From NCBI RefSeq assembly GCF_036039175.1, contig NZ_JAYXKP010000004.1:124001-188000 (forward strand): DNA of 64,000 nt. Direction: 5' to 3'. This document shows positions 18,224-26,199 of this stretch, in pieces. Under the pieces are notes generated by a model, which made no database searches, was not told where the DNA came from, and worked only from the letters and a program-made list of their open reading frames with translations. Made by a program: the position numbers and the translations under genes. Each line of letters starts with the position of its first letter. Position 1 is the stretch's first letter. This DNA is from Marinilactibacillus sp036039175. GTDB taxonomy: Bacteria > Bacillota > Bacilli > Lactobacillales > Carnobacteriaceae_A.

Positions 18224-19191
18224 TAACGGTTAGCCTCCTTTGATGCAGACGCTTCTCCTGCAAGAAAGCTGATCAGGTTCGATTTGGATATAGCGTAAAC
18301 AGCTGTTTCATTTTCACGGTGAACAGAAACTGCCTCATGATTTGAAAGAAGTATGGTCAGTTCTTCAACTGTTGCTTGTGCAGAAACGGAATTTTCTGGC
18401 AAATCTTGAAGTTGACTACAAAAGCCTGCATCTATTAAGTCCTGTACATATTTTTCTTCTTTGTAATTTGGAAGACCGGTCTGAATAAACTGACGAACGA
18501 AATCATTAGCAGGGTGTTTCAAAATTTCATCAGGAGTTCCGACTTGTTCAATCTTACCTTTATTCATCAAACAAATACGGTCTCCTAATGTAATGGCTTC
18601 TTGCATATCATGCGTAACGAAGACGACGGTTTTCTTAAGTTGTTGCTGTAATTTCAGCACATCTTTTTGTAAATTATCTCTAGTGATGGGATCTAGTGCA
18701 CTGAAAGGCTCATCCATTAAAATGATATCTGGATCAGCGGCTAACGCTCTGACGACACCTATCCGTTGCTGTTCACCACCGGATAATTCTGTTGTTTTAC
18801 GATGTCTGTAGCTGTCCGGATCCATTTTAACGCTCTCTAGTAGCTCCGTTACGCGGTTCGTCATATCTTCTTTGGACCACTTTTTCATTTCCGGTACGAC
18901 TAGGATATTTTCTTCGATTGTCATATTCGGAAATAACCCTACTTGTTGTAGAACATATCCAATATTCCATCTAAGTTCCTGTAAGTCATAGTCGCTTATA
19001 GGTCTTCCTTCAATTCGAATATAACCTTCTGAAAGGTCAATCAACTGATTAATCATTTTGAGGGTAGTTGTTTTACCACTCCCACTGGGACCAATCAGTA
19101 CGAAAAACTCACCTTCTTTAATTTCTAAAGAAAAGTCTGATACAACTGCTTCTTCGTTATACCGTTTATACACTTTCTCGAAACGTATCAT
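18223..19191 (-). CDS. Osmolyte ABC transporter ATP-binding protein (OpuCA type)
   Basis: A 322-residue ATPase with Walker A GPSGSGKTTT, Q-loop QQVGLFPN, signature LSGGEQQRIG and Walker B ILMDEPFSALDP. After residue 235 there is a short C-terminal part that resembles one CBS-like module (SVSAQATVEELTILL ... AVYAISKSNL). Classical OpuCA has a longer two-CBS tail, so the regulatory end looks reduced. AAAGGAG precedes the ATG. It powers the fused permease encoded directly downstream. Confidence 0.9.
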   Translation of the reverse strand: MIRFEKVYKRYNEEAVVSDFSLEIKEGEFFVLIGPSGSGKTTTLKMINQLIDLSEGYIRIEGRPISDYDLQELRWNIGYVLQQVGLFPNMTIEENILVVPEMKKWSKEDMTNRVTELLESVKMDPDSYRHRKTTELSGGEQQRIGVVRALAADPDIILMDEPFSALDPITRDNLQKDVLKLQQQLKKTVVFVTHDMQEAITLGDRICLMNKGKIEQVGTPDEILKHPANDFVRQFIQTGLPNYKEEKYVQDLIDAGFCSQLQDLPENSVSAQATVEELTILLSNHEAVSVHRENETAVYAISKSNLISFLAGEASASKEANR

Positions 19192-19319
19192 TTGTTTTCT
19201 CCTTTATTATTTCTCTTGTTATTATTCAGTATATCAAAAGCGATTCCTCAACCCTTACAAATATGTCTTGAGAACAAGATGACACTTCCCTATAATTTTT
19301 AGCAAAGGAGAGATGAAAA

Positions 19320-19802
19320 ATGAATTTGACTATTAGAAAAATTGAGCCAAAAGATGACCAAAAAATGGGTGAAATTGTTCAGAGTAGTTTGGAAAACAGA
19401 GGGCTAGCAATTCCAGGAACAGCTTATTATGATCCTTATCTCTACAATTTATCTGAAGTATACAAAGCAAAAAGATCAGACTACTGGGTTTTAGAAAAAA
19501 ATGGGAAAATCATTGGTGGCGGTGGTTTTGGTCCATTCGGCCAATATGAAAAAATCGGAGAACTACAGAAATTATATATTCTTGACGAAGAACAAGGGAG
19601 TGGTTACGCTCATATGCTGATGAAGCAAATTATTGAGAGAGCTAAACAGGACTACGAAGAATTATATATTGAGACATTCAAGTCACTAGATACTGCTAAT
19701 CAACTTTATTTGAAATACGGATTTGTTTCGTTGAGTCAACCATTAGAAGGTTCTGAACACGGAGCATGTGATGCATGGTTATTAAAAAAACTGTCTAAAT
19801 AA
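19320..19802 (+). CDS. GNAT family N-acetyltransferase
   Basis: A 160-residue protein with GNAT motif A (GELQKLYILDEEQGSGYAHML) and motif B (YIETFKSLDTANQLYLKYGF). GGAGAG lies about 8 nt before the ATG. It is a single gene divergent from the OpuC operon. The substrate is not indicated. Confidence 0.85.
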   Translation: MNLTIRKIEPKDDQKMGEIVQSSLENRGLAIPGTAYYDPYLYNLSEVYKAKRSDYWVLEKNGKIIGGGGFGPFGQYEKIGELQKLYILDEEQGSGYAHMLMKQIIERAKQDYEELYIETFKSLDTANQLYLKYGFVSLSQPLEGSEHGACDAWLLKKLSK

Positions 19803-19926
19803 TCTTACAATTCTAAGGTCCTTAGAAAATCTCTATGATCCATTAGTGAAATGAAAATAGATTAATTAAAAGAATTTATGCATATAACTGTTTATAAAAG
19901 GCGCTAACTTAAAATTTTATGCTAAA

Positions 19927-19956
19927 TTGTTCCTTTTATTAGATCTAGGTTATGGT
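19927..19956 (+). promoter_or_regulatory. Candidate promoter of the ABC-2 exporter operon
   Basis: TTGTTC (19927-19932) and TATGGT (19951-19956) are spaced by 18 nt, about 75 bases before the first gene. The rest of 19803-20030 shows no gene. Confidence 0.4.
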
Positions 19957-20030
19957 ACACTTATCTAGTAAGTATTGGATAAGAAGAATATGATAATTCA
20001 TTCATTTTTAGATTTTGGAGGAGCTTTTAA

Positions 20031-21230
20031 ATGGTCAGAGAAGTTGTATTTGAAACAATTAAATATATGTGGCGTAGTAAAAAGAATCGACTTTTCATGA
20101 TCTTAACTCTAGGAGTGATGCTAGCGTATTCAGTAGTCCTCTTACCAAATACAGCGGGGCTTGAAGAGGTGGATGTCCAGCAGCTTGAACGAGAAATGCT
20201 TGGAAATGAGCAAACTTATAAGGATGCTTTAGTAAAAGGGCAGACAGTTCCGACTGTTATGACAGGGACTTCGGCTTATGAAGCGGCTCGTACAGAATTT
20301 CTTAATCAACGACAACTGCTCACAGCGCTTAAGCAAGGAGATGCAAGGCGATATTTGGAAATCGGCTACAGACCAGATATTACGGAGCGTGTAATGGTTC
20401 AGGAATCACTTGATTTAAACGTTTCAGTAATGGGTAGAGAAGCTGAGAATGTTTTCCAGCCTTTAAAGAATCAGGCATACATATATGAAGTAGAAGCATT
20501 GAGTTTTCATATCGTACACGATCGAACGAGTCTTCAGCAAATTCATCTTTTTCTCATCGGTCTAGGTCCTGTTCTTTTATGTTTAGGGGCGATTTTTATG
20601 ATCAGCGATATTACGGTAAAAGACCGTAAGTTAACGACTCAAAAAGCAGGCGTACCTATGAAGTGGGCTGATTACCTGTTTGTCCAGTCAATAACTGCAA
20701 TGTCCTTTGTTTTGTTATTCTATCTATTTTCTGCAAGCATATTTTTTGTCATAAACGGACTTCTGTATGGTTTCGGAACCCTTTCTTTACCCGTAGGTCT
20801 ATTCCAGTTTGATCAAACCAATCGAAGTATATATACTAGTCCGCTGGAGTTATTTTCTATCGGGCAGTTTCTGATTAGGACCGTTCCATTTTTTCTTTTG
20901 ATTCTTTACTTGATCAGTAAGTTGAATACAATCTTTAGTCTCCTATTCAAGCAAGAAGTCGTTGTTTTGATCAGTGGTGCTTTCATGATTTTATTCCAGC
21001 AATTGTATTATGGAGTAGAAACAACTGAGCTGTTAGGGATCAACATTAGCTGGTTTCCTCAAACGTATTTAGATTTTGGGAAGATCGTCACGGGAAGAGT
21101 CAATGAAGCGATGATTGAAGGGGATTTTTACATGCGAGGTATACTCGTTTTAAGCGTAACCATCCTAATAGCGGAAGTTCTGGTTTATTTAACTGCCAAA
21201 CACATCACAAGACAGAAATTTGTACGATAA
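20031..21230 (+). CDS. ABC-2 type exporter permease, first of two
   Basis: A 399-residue membrane protein with one N-terminal helix, a large outside domain (about residues 45-170, helical and charged) and five or six C-terminal helices. This is the usual layout of ABC-2 permeases in bacteriocin-immunity or unknown-export systems. AGGAG precedes the ATG. The second permease gene starts 12 bases after its stop and the ATPase gene follows, so the three genes form one exporter. The exported substance cannot be inferred. Confidence 0.75.
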   Translation: MVREVVFETIKYMWRSKKNRLFMILTLGVMLAYSVVLLPNTAGLEEVDVQQLEREMLGNEQTYKDALVKGQTVPTVMTGTSAYEAARTEFLNQRQLLTALKQGDARRYLEIGYRPDITERVMVQESLDLNVSVMGREAENVFQPLKNQAYIYEVEALSFHIVHDRTSLQQIHLFLIGLGPVLLCLGAIFMISDITVKDRKLTTQKAGVPMKWADYLFVQSITAMSFVLLFYLFSASIFFVINGLLYGFGTLSLPVGLFQFDQTNRSIYTSPLELFSIGQFLIRTVPFFLLILYLISKLNTIFSLLFKQEVVVLISGAFMILFQQLYYGVETTELLGINISWFPQTYLDFGKIVTGRVNEAMIEGDFYMRGILVLSVTILIAEVLVYLTAKHITRQKFVR

Positions 21231-21242
21231 GGAGAGAGTTGG

Positions 21243-22436
21243 ATGAAAAAAATCGCTTATTTTGAGTGGTTAAAGATTGTAAGGGACTGGAAAACTAGAG
21301 TCATAGCGTTAGGGTTTTTACTATTTTTCGGAACTTTCTCCTTATTATATCGCCAGCAAGAAGTGGTGTTGCCAGTTATGCAGCTCAGAGGAGAATACGC
21401 AGATGCACAGCAAATCTTCAGACTCATACCCGATCAGCATTTTGAAGGAGAAACAGGCGAAGACGTTCAGCTGGCACTTGGCCGAAATGCTACTTTGATA
21501 GGATTGAATCAATACATATTAGCGCAACAAGAAGGGAATACAGTATCTGGTGTTGAAGAGGTTGTTTCTGATTATTTAAGTAACGGTCGTCAAATTGCTG
21601 AAAACAATCAATTTTTGTACAATGCGACAGAATTTGAATCACTCAATCTCTTAAAAGAAGTTTATCTACCAGCAGAAGAAGAGATAGAAAAAGACTTGAA
21701 ATTTTATGAAGCGCTTGAAGCCGATGATTTAAATATCGAGTGGAATCCGCTAGCATCCTCACAAATTTTAAAACAGCAAGTTGAGTTAGTAACAGGAGTG
21801 ATTTTATTTATCTTCATTGCACTTCTGGCAGGTGATCAGTTTACGAGAGACCAAGTCAAAAATTGGAGTGTGACTCAAGGCATTCCAATCTCTTGGAAGC
21901 GGCAATGGCGGTCACGGAGTTTGATGTTGTGGGGAATTATCTGGTCTGTGACACTTCTGGGAGTCGTTACAAGTTATTTAGGTAGTCTATTCTTTGAAAC
22001 ATCAGGAACATTAAACTATCCGGTCCCGATTTATTTAAATCAGACCACCGAATATCTTCCAATTTGGCAATATACCTTGATTTTGCTAGGTTCGGGTATG
22101 ATTTTAAGTTTTATCGTATTATTGATTGCGAACGGTTTAAGCTGGATAATTCGAAATATCTATTTAACGATATTACTTGTAACAGGCTTATATTTTCTTC
22201 CAGCAATTGGGGGACAATTAACGTCCGTCTCTTCTTGGCAACCTTCTTTTTATTTTAATATTCAACAAGTCGTTCAAGGAACAAGCGCTAGAATATACGG
22301 ATTAGAGGCAATAGAAATTTGGAAATTGCCGATCGTACTGTTTATACTCTGGGTGATTTTAGAGCTTGCTTTCAAATATATTTTTAATCTGATTCCGACA
22401 CAGACACTCGGTTTGAAAAGGAGGAAATCATTATGA
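21243..22436 (+). CDS. ABC-2 type exporter permease, second of two
   Basis: A 397-residue protein with the same layout as the upstream gene product: a helix near residues 20-35, an outside domain to about residue 180, then six helices. A cytoplasmic stretch after the second helix (DQFTRDQVKNWSVTQGIPISWKRQ, two parts) is the kind of segment that contacts the ATPase. Its stop overlaps the ATPase ATG (ATGA). It likely pairs with the 20031-21230 product as a heterodimer. Confidence 0.75.
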   Translation: MKKIAYFEWLKIVRDWKTRVIALGFLLFFGTFSLLYRQQEVVLPVMQLRGEYADAQQIFRLIPDQHFEGETGEDVQLALGRNATLIGLNQYILAQQEGNTVSGVEEVVSDYLSNGRQIAENNQFLYNATEFESLNLLKEVYLPAEEEIEKDLKFYEALEADDLNIEWNPLASSQILKQQVELVTGVILFIFIALLAGDQFTRDQVKNWSVTQGIPISWKRQWRSRSLMLWGIIWSVTLLGVVTSYLGSLFFETSGTLNYPVPIYLNQTTEYLPIWQYTLILLGSGMILSFIVLLIANGLSWIIRNIYLTILLVTGLYFLPAIGGQLTSVSSWQPSFYFNIQQVVQGTSARIYGLEAIEIWKLPIVLFILWVILELAFKYIFNLIPTQTLGLKRRKSL

Positions 22437-23380
22437 CATTGACCGTGAAAAATTTAACGATTGCTTATGGAAAGAGAACCGTACTAGAAAATATCAGCTT
22501 TACAATAGATAAAGGAACCATCATTGGTTTAGTCGCACCAAATGGTACAGGAAAAACAACCTTATTTAATGCAGTGATGCGTTTTATTCCAGTTAAAGAA
22601 GGCGAAGTTTACCTGAACGAAAAACAATATACAGAGAAGGAAGCCGATGTATTAGCGCTTCACAAGCAAATCACTTTTTTTCCAAATCAAGATGATCTGT
22701 ATGAAAATTTTACCGGTACAGAACATATTCAAATGTATGCAAAAGTCTGGTCAGGAAAAGAATTAGCTGTAGAGGACATTATTGATCAATTACAGATGAG
22801 AGATTATGTCGGGCGTCCCGTAAGAACCTATTCTCTTGGTATGCGACAAAGACTCTGTTTTGCCATGATGGTCGCTGCCAATACACCGGTCATGTTTATG
22901 GATGAAGTAATGAATGGTCTGGATCCAGAGAATGTTTCACTAGTATCAGATATTTTGATTGAATTAAGAAAATCCGGGAAAATTATCATCGTTGCTTCTC
23001 ATTTATTGGACAACTTAGATGAGTATGCCGATAAAGTCTTTTTCTTAAAAGACAAGAAATTATTCAGGATCAATGATCATCATGAGCGGAAACCAGATTT
23101 TTACAAGGTCGTTTGTTCAAAGGAACAAGTGCGTATGCTGGAACAGACAATGTTATTACCTGAAGAAACCATTCATTTAGGTAATAGTGTGCTTTGTATT
23201 CCAGTTGACGCATTGACCGAAGAAGAACAGATAGTGTTGTTCAGACAAATTAGGTCGCTGAAAAATACAGAGTTAAAAGTTGGTCCTCTAGGCACATCTG
23301 AATACTACTCGCACATTTATGGACTAGAAATCCACTCGTTTGATAGGGGGAATCAGGCGGATGTTGAAACTACAGAATAA
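22433..23380 (+). CDS. ABC transporter ATP-binding protein (exporter)
   Basis: A 315-residue ATPase with Walker A APNGTGKTT, Q-loop FFPNQDDLYENFTG, a divergent signature YSLGMRQRLCFAMM and Walker B VMFMDEVMNGLDPEN. About 100 C-terminal residues have no recognised motif. The GMRQRL signature is common in CcmA/NatA-type exporter ATPases. It overlaps both its upstream permease gene and the downstream lipoprotein gene. Confidence 0.85.
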   Translation: MTLTVKNLTIAYGKRTVLENISFTIDKGTIIGLVAPNGTGKTTLFNAVMRFIPVKEGEVYLNEKQYTEKEADVLALHKQITFFPNQDDLYENFTGTEHIQMYAKVWSGKELAVEDIIDQLQMRDYVGRPVRTYSLGMRQRLCFAMMVAANTPVMFMDEVMNGLDPENVSLVSDILIELRKSGKIIIVASHLLDNLDEYADKVFFLKDKKLFRINDHHERKPDFYKVVCSKEQVRMLEQTMLLPEETIHLGNSVLCIPVDALTEEEQIVLFRQIRSLKNTELKVGPLGTSEYYSHIYGLEIHSFDRGNQADVETTE

Positions 23381-24239
23381 AATTACTCAAATATTTGGAA
23401 CGATTATGCTGATAGGGTTTTTTGCTGGATGCTCGAGCTATGCGGGGATTAGAACACCAACTTATGACGGAGAACCTGTCCAAATAGACGAAGAAGCTGT
23501 CGCTGCTTACAGAGATCACCGAGAAATCATTGGAAAGAATAAAGAACTGTATTTAAAAGAATCCATTAGTCCTTCGTTAAACGATCCGGCTCTGGACTTT
23601 ACGGGGGAAGATCCTGTTCTTTTAGAATCCGGTCACTATACAATTGGTGAAGATTTGCCGGCTGGTAGAGTTTATATGAGGGGGGCAGACAGTGATTTTG
23701 CTCCTGATAAGCGGATGATTCATGTAGGTACAGTGACGATAATGGATGAAGAAGATCATCTTTACTTTGAAACGCTTTTCAATGACGCGGCAGGAATTAA
23801 AGAAGCTTACGTAGATCTGCGTGAAGGACATACGATTAAAGTAGTCGGAGAAAATCCAGAAGTCATGGTTCATTATGAGGATCCGATGCAAGTAGATACG
23901 AGTACAATATTGATAACAGGTCAATATGAAGTAGGGAAACAAATTGATTCTGGTGTGTATGAAATTGCGAATGTCGTTGCTCCCGGAGTAGGTAGTATGT
24001 ACTGGTATCAAGGGGATGAGATACCTAGAATCATTGAGCTGTCAATGCCTCAAGCTACTATGACCAAAGAAGAACTCGCAAATGAACGAAAAGATGGCTA
24101 TATCAATGAAACAGAATATCAGCTTCAACTTGAAGCGATAGAACAAGCTGAAACACAAAGACCGACAGTGAGCCTAGAGGCAGGAGATCGTTTATCTATA
24201 CCGATGGTTCATACACTAGAGTTAATCAAAGTAGAATGA
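23361..24239 (+). CDS. Exporter-linked lipoprotein with two similar beta modules
   Basis: The start chosen is the ATG at 23361 (MLKLQNKITQ), giving 292 residues; an in-frame TTG at 23340 is the alternative. The lipobox is FFAGC. Two copies of a module of the form GxYxxGxDxPxG are visible: SGHYTIGEDLPAGRVYM and TGQYEVGKQIDSGVYEI, each followed by beta-rich sequence. Such modules occur in surface lipoproteins of Firmicutes with unknown role. The gene overlaps the end of the ATPase gene by 20 bases, so it belongs to the exporter operon. Confidence 0.7.
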   Translation: MLKLQNKITQIFGTIMLIGFFAGCSSYAGIRTPTYDGEPVQIDEEAVAAYRDHREIIGKNKELYLKESISPSLNDPALDFTGEDPVLLESGHYTIGEDLPAGRVYMRGADSDFAPDKRMIHVGTVTIMDEEDHLYFETLFNDAAGIKEAYVDLREGHTIKVVGENPEVMVHYEDPMQVDTSTILITGQYEVGKQIDSGVYEIANVVAPGVGSMYWYQGDEIPRIIELSMPQATMTKEELANERKDGYINETEYQLQLEAIEQAETQRPTVSLEAGDRLSIPMVHTLELIKVE

Positions 24240-24282
24240 CGTAGAGGTAAGAAAATAAGAAGGTCATACGGGGGAGAAAAAG

Positions 24283-24963
24283 ATGTACGAATTCTGGAAA
24301 CAAGCAGAATTTTTTTACGGAACAGTGTTGCCGATCGTAGCTATTATTTTTTTCATGATGCTGATTGTTGGTCTCTTTATCTTTTACTATACGACTAAGG
24401 ATAGCAAGAAGAGAAAGATTATGGGGGGCTTATTTTTAACCGTTTTTGTAGGCACCTTAGTCTTTTCTGTCTGGGAACACATAAAATACCGACATTGGAT
24501 CGAGCAGTCAGCTTATGTTAACCCTGGTGTTCGAAACCAGAGAGAAATCATGGGAAGCGTTGTGCTAGAAGATCCCAAGATGGCTTTAGCTTATCAGAAG
24601 ATCGATTTAAGAGAACAATACAGTCAGCTAGATATGTACCGTGTTCGTGAAGAGAGTAGGGAACTTTCAAATCGTTACTTAGGCTTAAGAGACAACCGTC
24701 ATTACTTTACGCTTGGTAGCGACGAACGGTATGCCTTCTGGTATACAGGGGACGTCGAGTTTACGAATGAAACTACCCATATAACAGGAGTTTCTTTTGA
24801 GTTGAATGATGATCGATTTGAACAGCTTGGATTCACACCGAGTACGCCGAACTATCTAGAGACCATTTATATCAATCAAGAAGCGTTTGATCAAGCAGAA
24901 CAAGATATTCCATCAGAAGTTTTTCCGTTTTCAGAGGCATTCACAGAATGGATTACATCGTAA
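24283..24963 (+). CDS. Membrane-anchored protein, first of a tandem paralog pair
   Basis: A 226-residue protein with two N-terminal hydrophobic segments (about residues 13-36 and 48-66) and a soluble C-terminal domain of about 150 residues. It aligns along its whole length with the next gene product (shared MYEFW start, YRHWxEQS, VNxGVR, EIMG, YTGxVxxT, FYIN-like segments). No family is recognised. GGGGGAG precedes the ATG. It follows the exporter lipoprotein gene after 43 bases and is probably in the same transcript. Confidence 0.6.
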   Translation: MYEFWKQAEFFYGTVLPIVAIIFFMMLIVGLFIFYYTTKDSKKRKIMGGLFLTVFVGTLVFSVWEHIKYRHWIEQSAYVNPGVRNQREIMGSVVLEDPKMALAYQKIDLREQYSQLDMYRVREESRELSNRYLGLRDNRHYFTLGSDERYAFWYTGDVEFTNETTHITGVSFELNDDRFEQLGFTPSTPNYLETIYINQEAFDQAEQDIPSEVFPFSEAFTEWITS

Positions 24964-25004
24964 AAAGTTTGTAGCGTCAAATTAAATAAAAAGAAGGTAA
25001 ACGA

Positions 25005-25718
25005 ATGTATGAGTTTTGGGTAAAAGGAGAAACACTTTACACGATGATTTTGCCAGTATTATTTGTTATCTTAATGGTTCTTTTAATTGTCATCTTATTT
25101 CTTTTTTACTATACAGATAAAAAAAGCAAGAATAGAAAAATAGGCGCAACGATTGTTTTGCTTTCTGCAGTAGGCGCTATTTTATATGGGTACTTTCAGC
25201 ACACAAGTTATCGACATTGGCTGGAACAATCTAGCCTAGTCAATGCTGGGGTCAGAGACCGTTACGAAATAATGGGTTACGAAGTCTTGGAAAGTCCAGA
25301 ACTCGTAAAGAGTTATCAGTCTATGAACTTGCTAGCTCGTTTTCAGGAGTTAGACATGTATGAAGAACAGCCAGTAGAAGAACAAATAGAGTATACCTAC
25401 TTGGGAACAACTGGGCGGCAACATTATTTTTCTATGGGAGACGAAGAGAAATATGCTTGGCGTTATACAGGAGAGGTCGTTTATACAGACGAACCAACGC
25501 ATCTTTCAGGTAGTCAGTTCCGACTATTGGATAACAGGTTCGAATCGTTGGGATTCATAGCTGAGTCGCCGATTTATTTGGGCACTTTTTATATCAATCA
25601 AATAGATGCAGAACAAGCAACAGGTGAGATTCCAATCACAATCATTCATCCTTCAGAAGTATTTAAGAACTGGAATTTAGGGCACCAGCCGACTAAAGGG
25701 ACAAGTCTGGGATATTAG
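25005..25718 (+). CDS. Membrane-anchored protein, second of a tandem paralog pair
   Basis: A 237-residue homolog of the preceding gene product, with the same two-helix N-terminus and conserved blocks such as YRHWLEQSSLVNAGVR, EIMGYEVLESPE and FRLLDNRFESLGF. The pair looks like an old tandem duplication, since the copies have diverged widely. AGAAGG precedes the ATG. Function unknown. Confidence 0.6.
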   Translation: MYEFWVKGETLYTMILPVLFVILMVLLIVILFLFYYTDKKSKNRKIGATIVLLSAVGAILYGYFQHTSYRHWLEQSSLVNAGVRDRYEIMGYEVLESPELVKSYQSMNLLARFQELDMYEEQPVEEQIEYTYLGTTGRQHYFSMGDEEKYAWRYTGEVVYTDEPTHLSGSQFRLLDNRFESLGFIAESPIYLGTFYINQIDAEQATGEIPITIIHPSEVFKNWNLGHQPTKGTSLGY

Positions 25719-25821
25719 AGATTATATTGTAATCTATTCGGTATCAAACTGATATTGTGTTTGTTCTCAGTACGCTGTAGAATGAAATTTAGACTACTGA
25801 GAAAGGAGCTTGAATACAAAT

Positions 25822-26142
25822 ATGGAAGCTTTTACACTGTTTCGTCCTATCTTTTATATCTTACTAGGAGTTTTGGTGCTGACTTTGATCGTCTCTCTTA
25901 TCCCCAAAGGAAGAGATTCCAAAATCAACATGGTCTCCATCTTGTCAATTTCAATAACGCATCTGGTTATCGCTAGCGCACTGCTTGTAATTGAAAACCA
26001 GGTACTAGATAGATTTTCCTTGGAAGGTGATTCTATCAGCTTTTACACTTACTTAGCTATACTTGTTCTGAGTATTTTAAATCCTTTAATGTACTACATC
26101 AGAAATAAGCAAAAACGTCGAGGGTCTTATCGGTTCAGTTAA
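25822..26142 (+). CDS. Small membrane protein, three predicted helices
   Basis: The ATG at 25822 gives 106 residues. AAAGGAG (25802-25808) is 13 nt away, and an in-frame TTG at 25810 is too close to it, so the start is uncertain. Hydrophobic segments lie near residues 8-27, 39-59 and 72-93. It is last before the terminator at 26145 and may close the exporter operon. Confidence 0.5.
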   Translation: MEAFTLFRPIFYILLGVLVLTLIVSLIPKGRDSKINMVSILSISITHLVIASALLVIENQVLDRFSLEGDSISFYTYLAILVLSILNPLMYYIRNKQKRRGSYRFS

Positions 26143-26144
26143 CT

Positions 26145-26192
26145 AAAAAAATAGGAGAATCGAGCATTCTATCGCTCGGTTCTCCTATTTTT
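26145..26192. terminator. Bidirectional terminator
   Basis: AAAAATAGGAGAA with GAGC pairs with GCTC and TTCTCCTATTTTT. A and T runs on both sides allow it to end both the exporter operon and the convergent subtilase gene. Confidence 0.9.
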
Positions 26193-26199
26193 GTTTAAA

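Noticed and set aside
23622..24011. 129-codon open frame opposite the exporter lipoprotein gene
   Set aside because: It has no ribosome site or recognisable motif, and its composition fits the antisense of a beta-rich protein.
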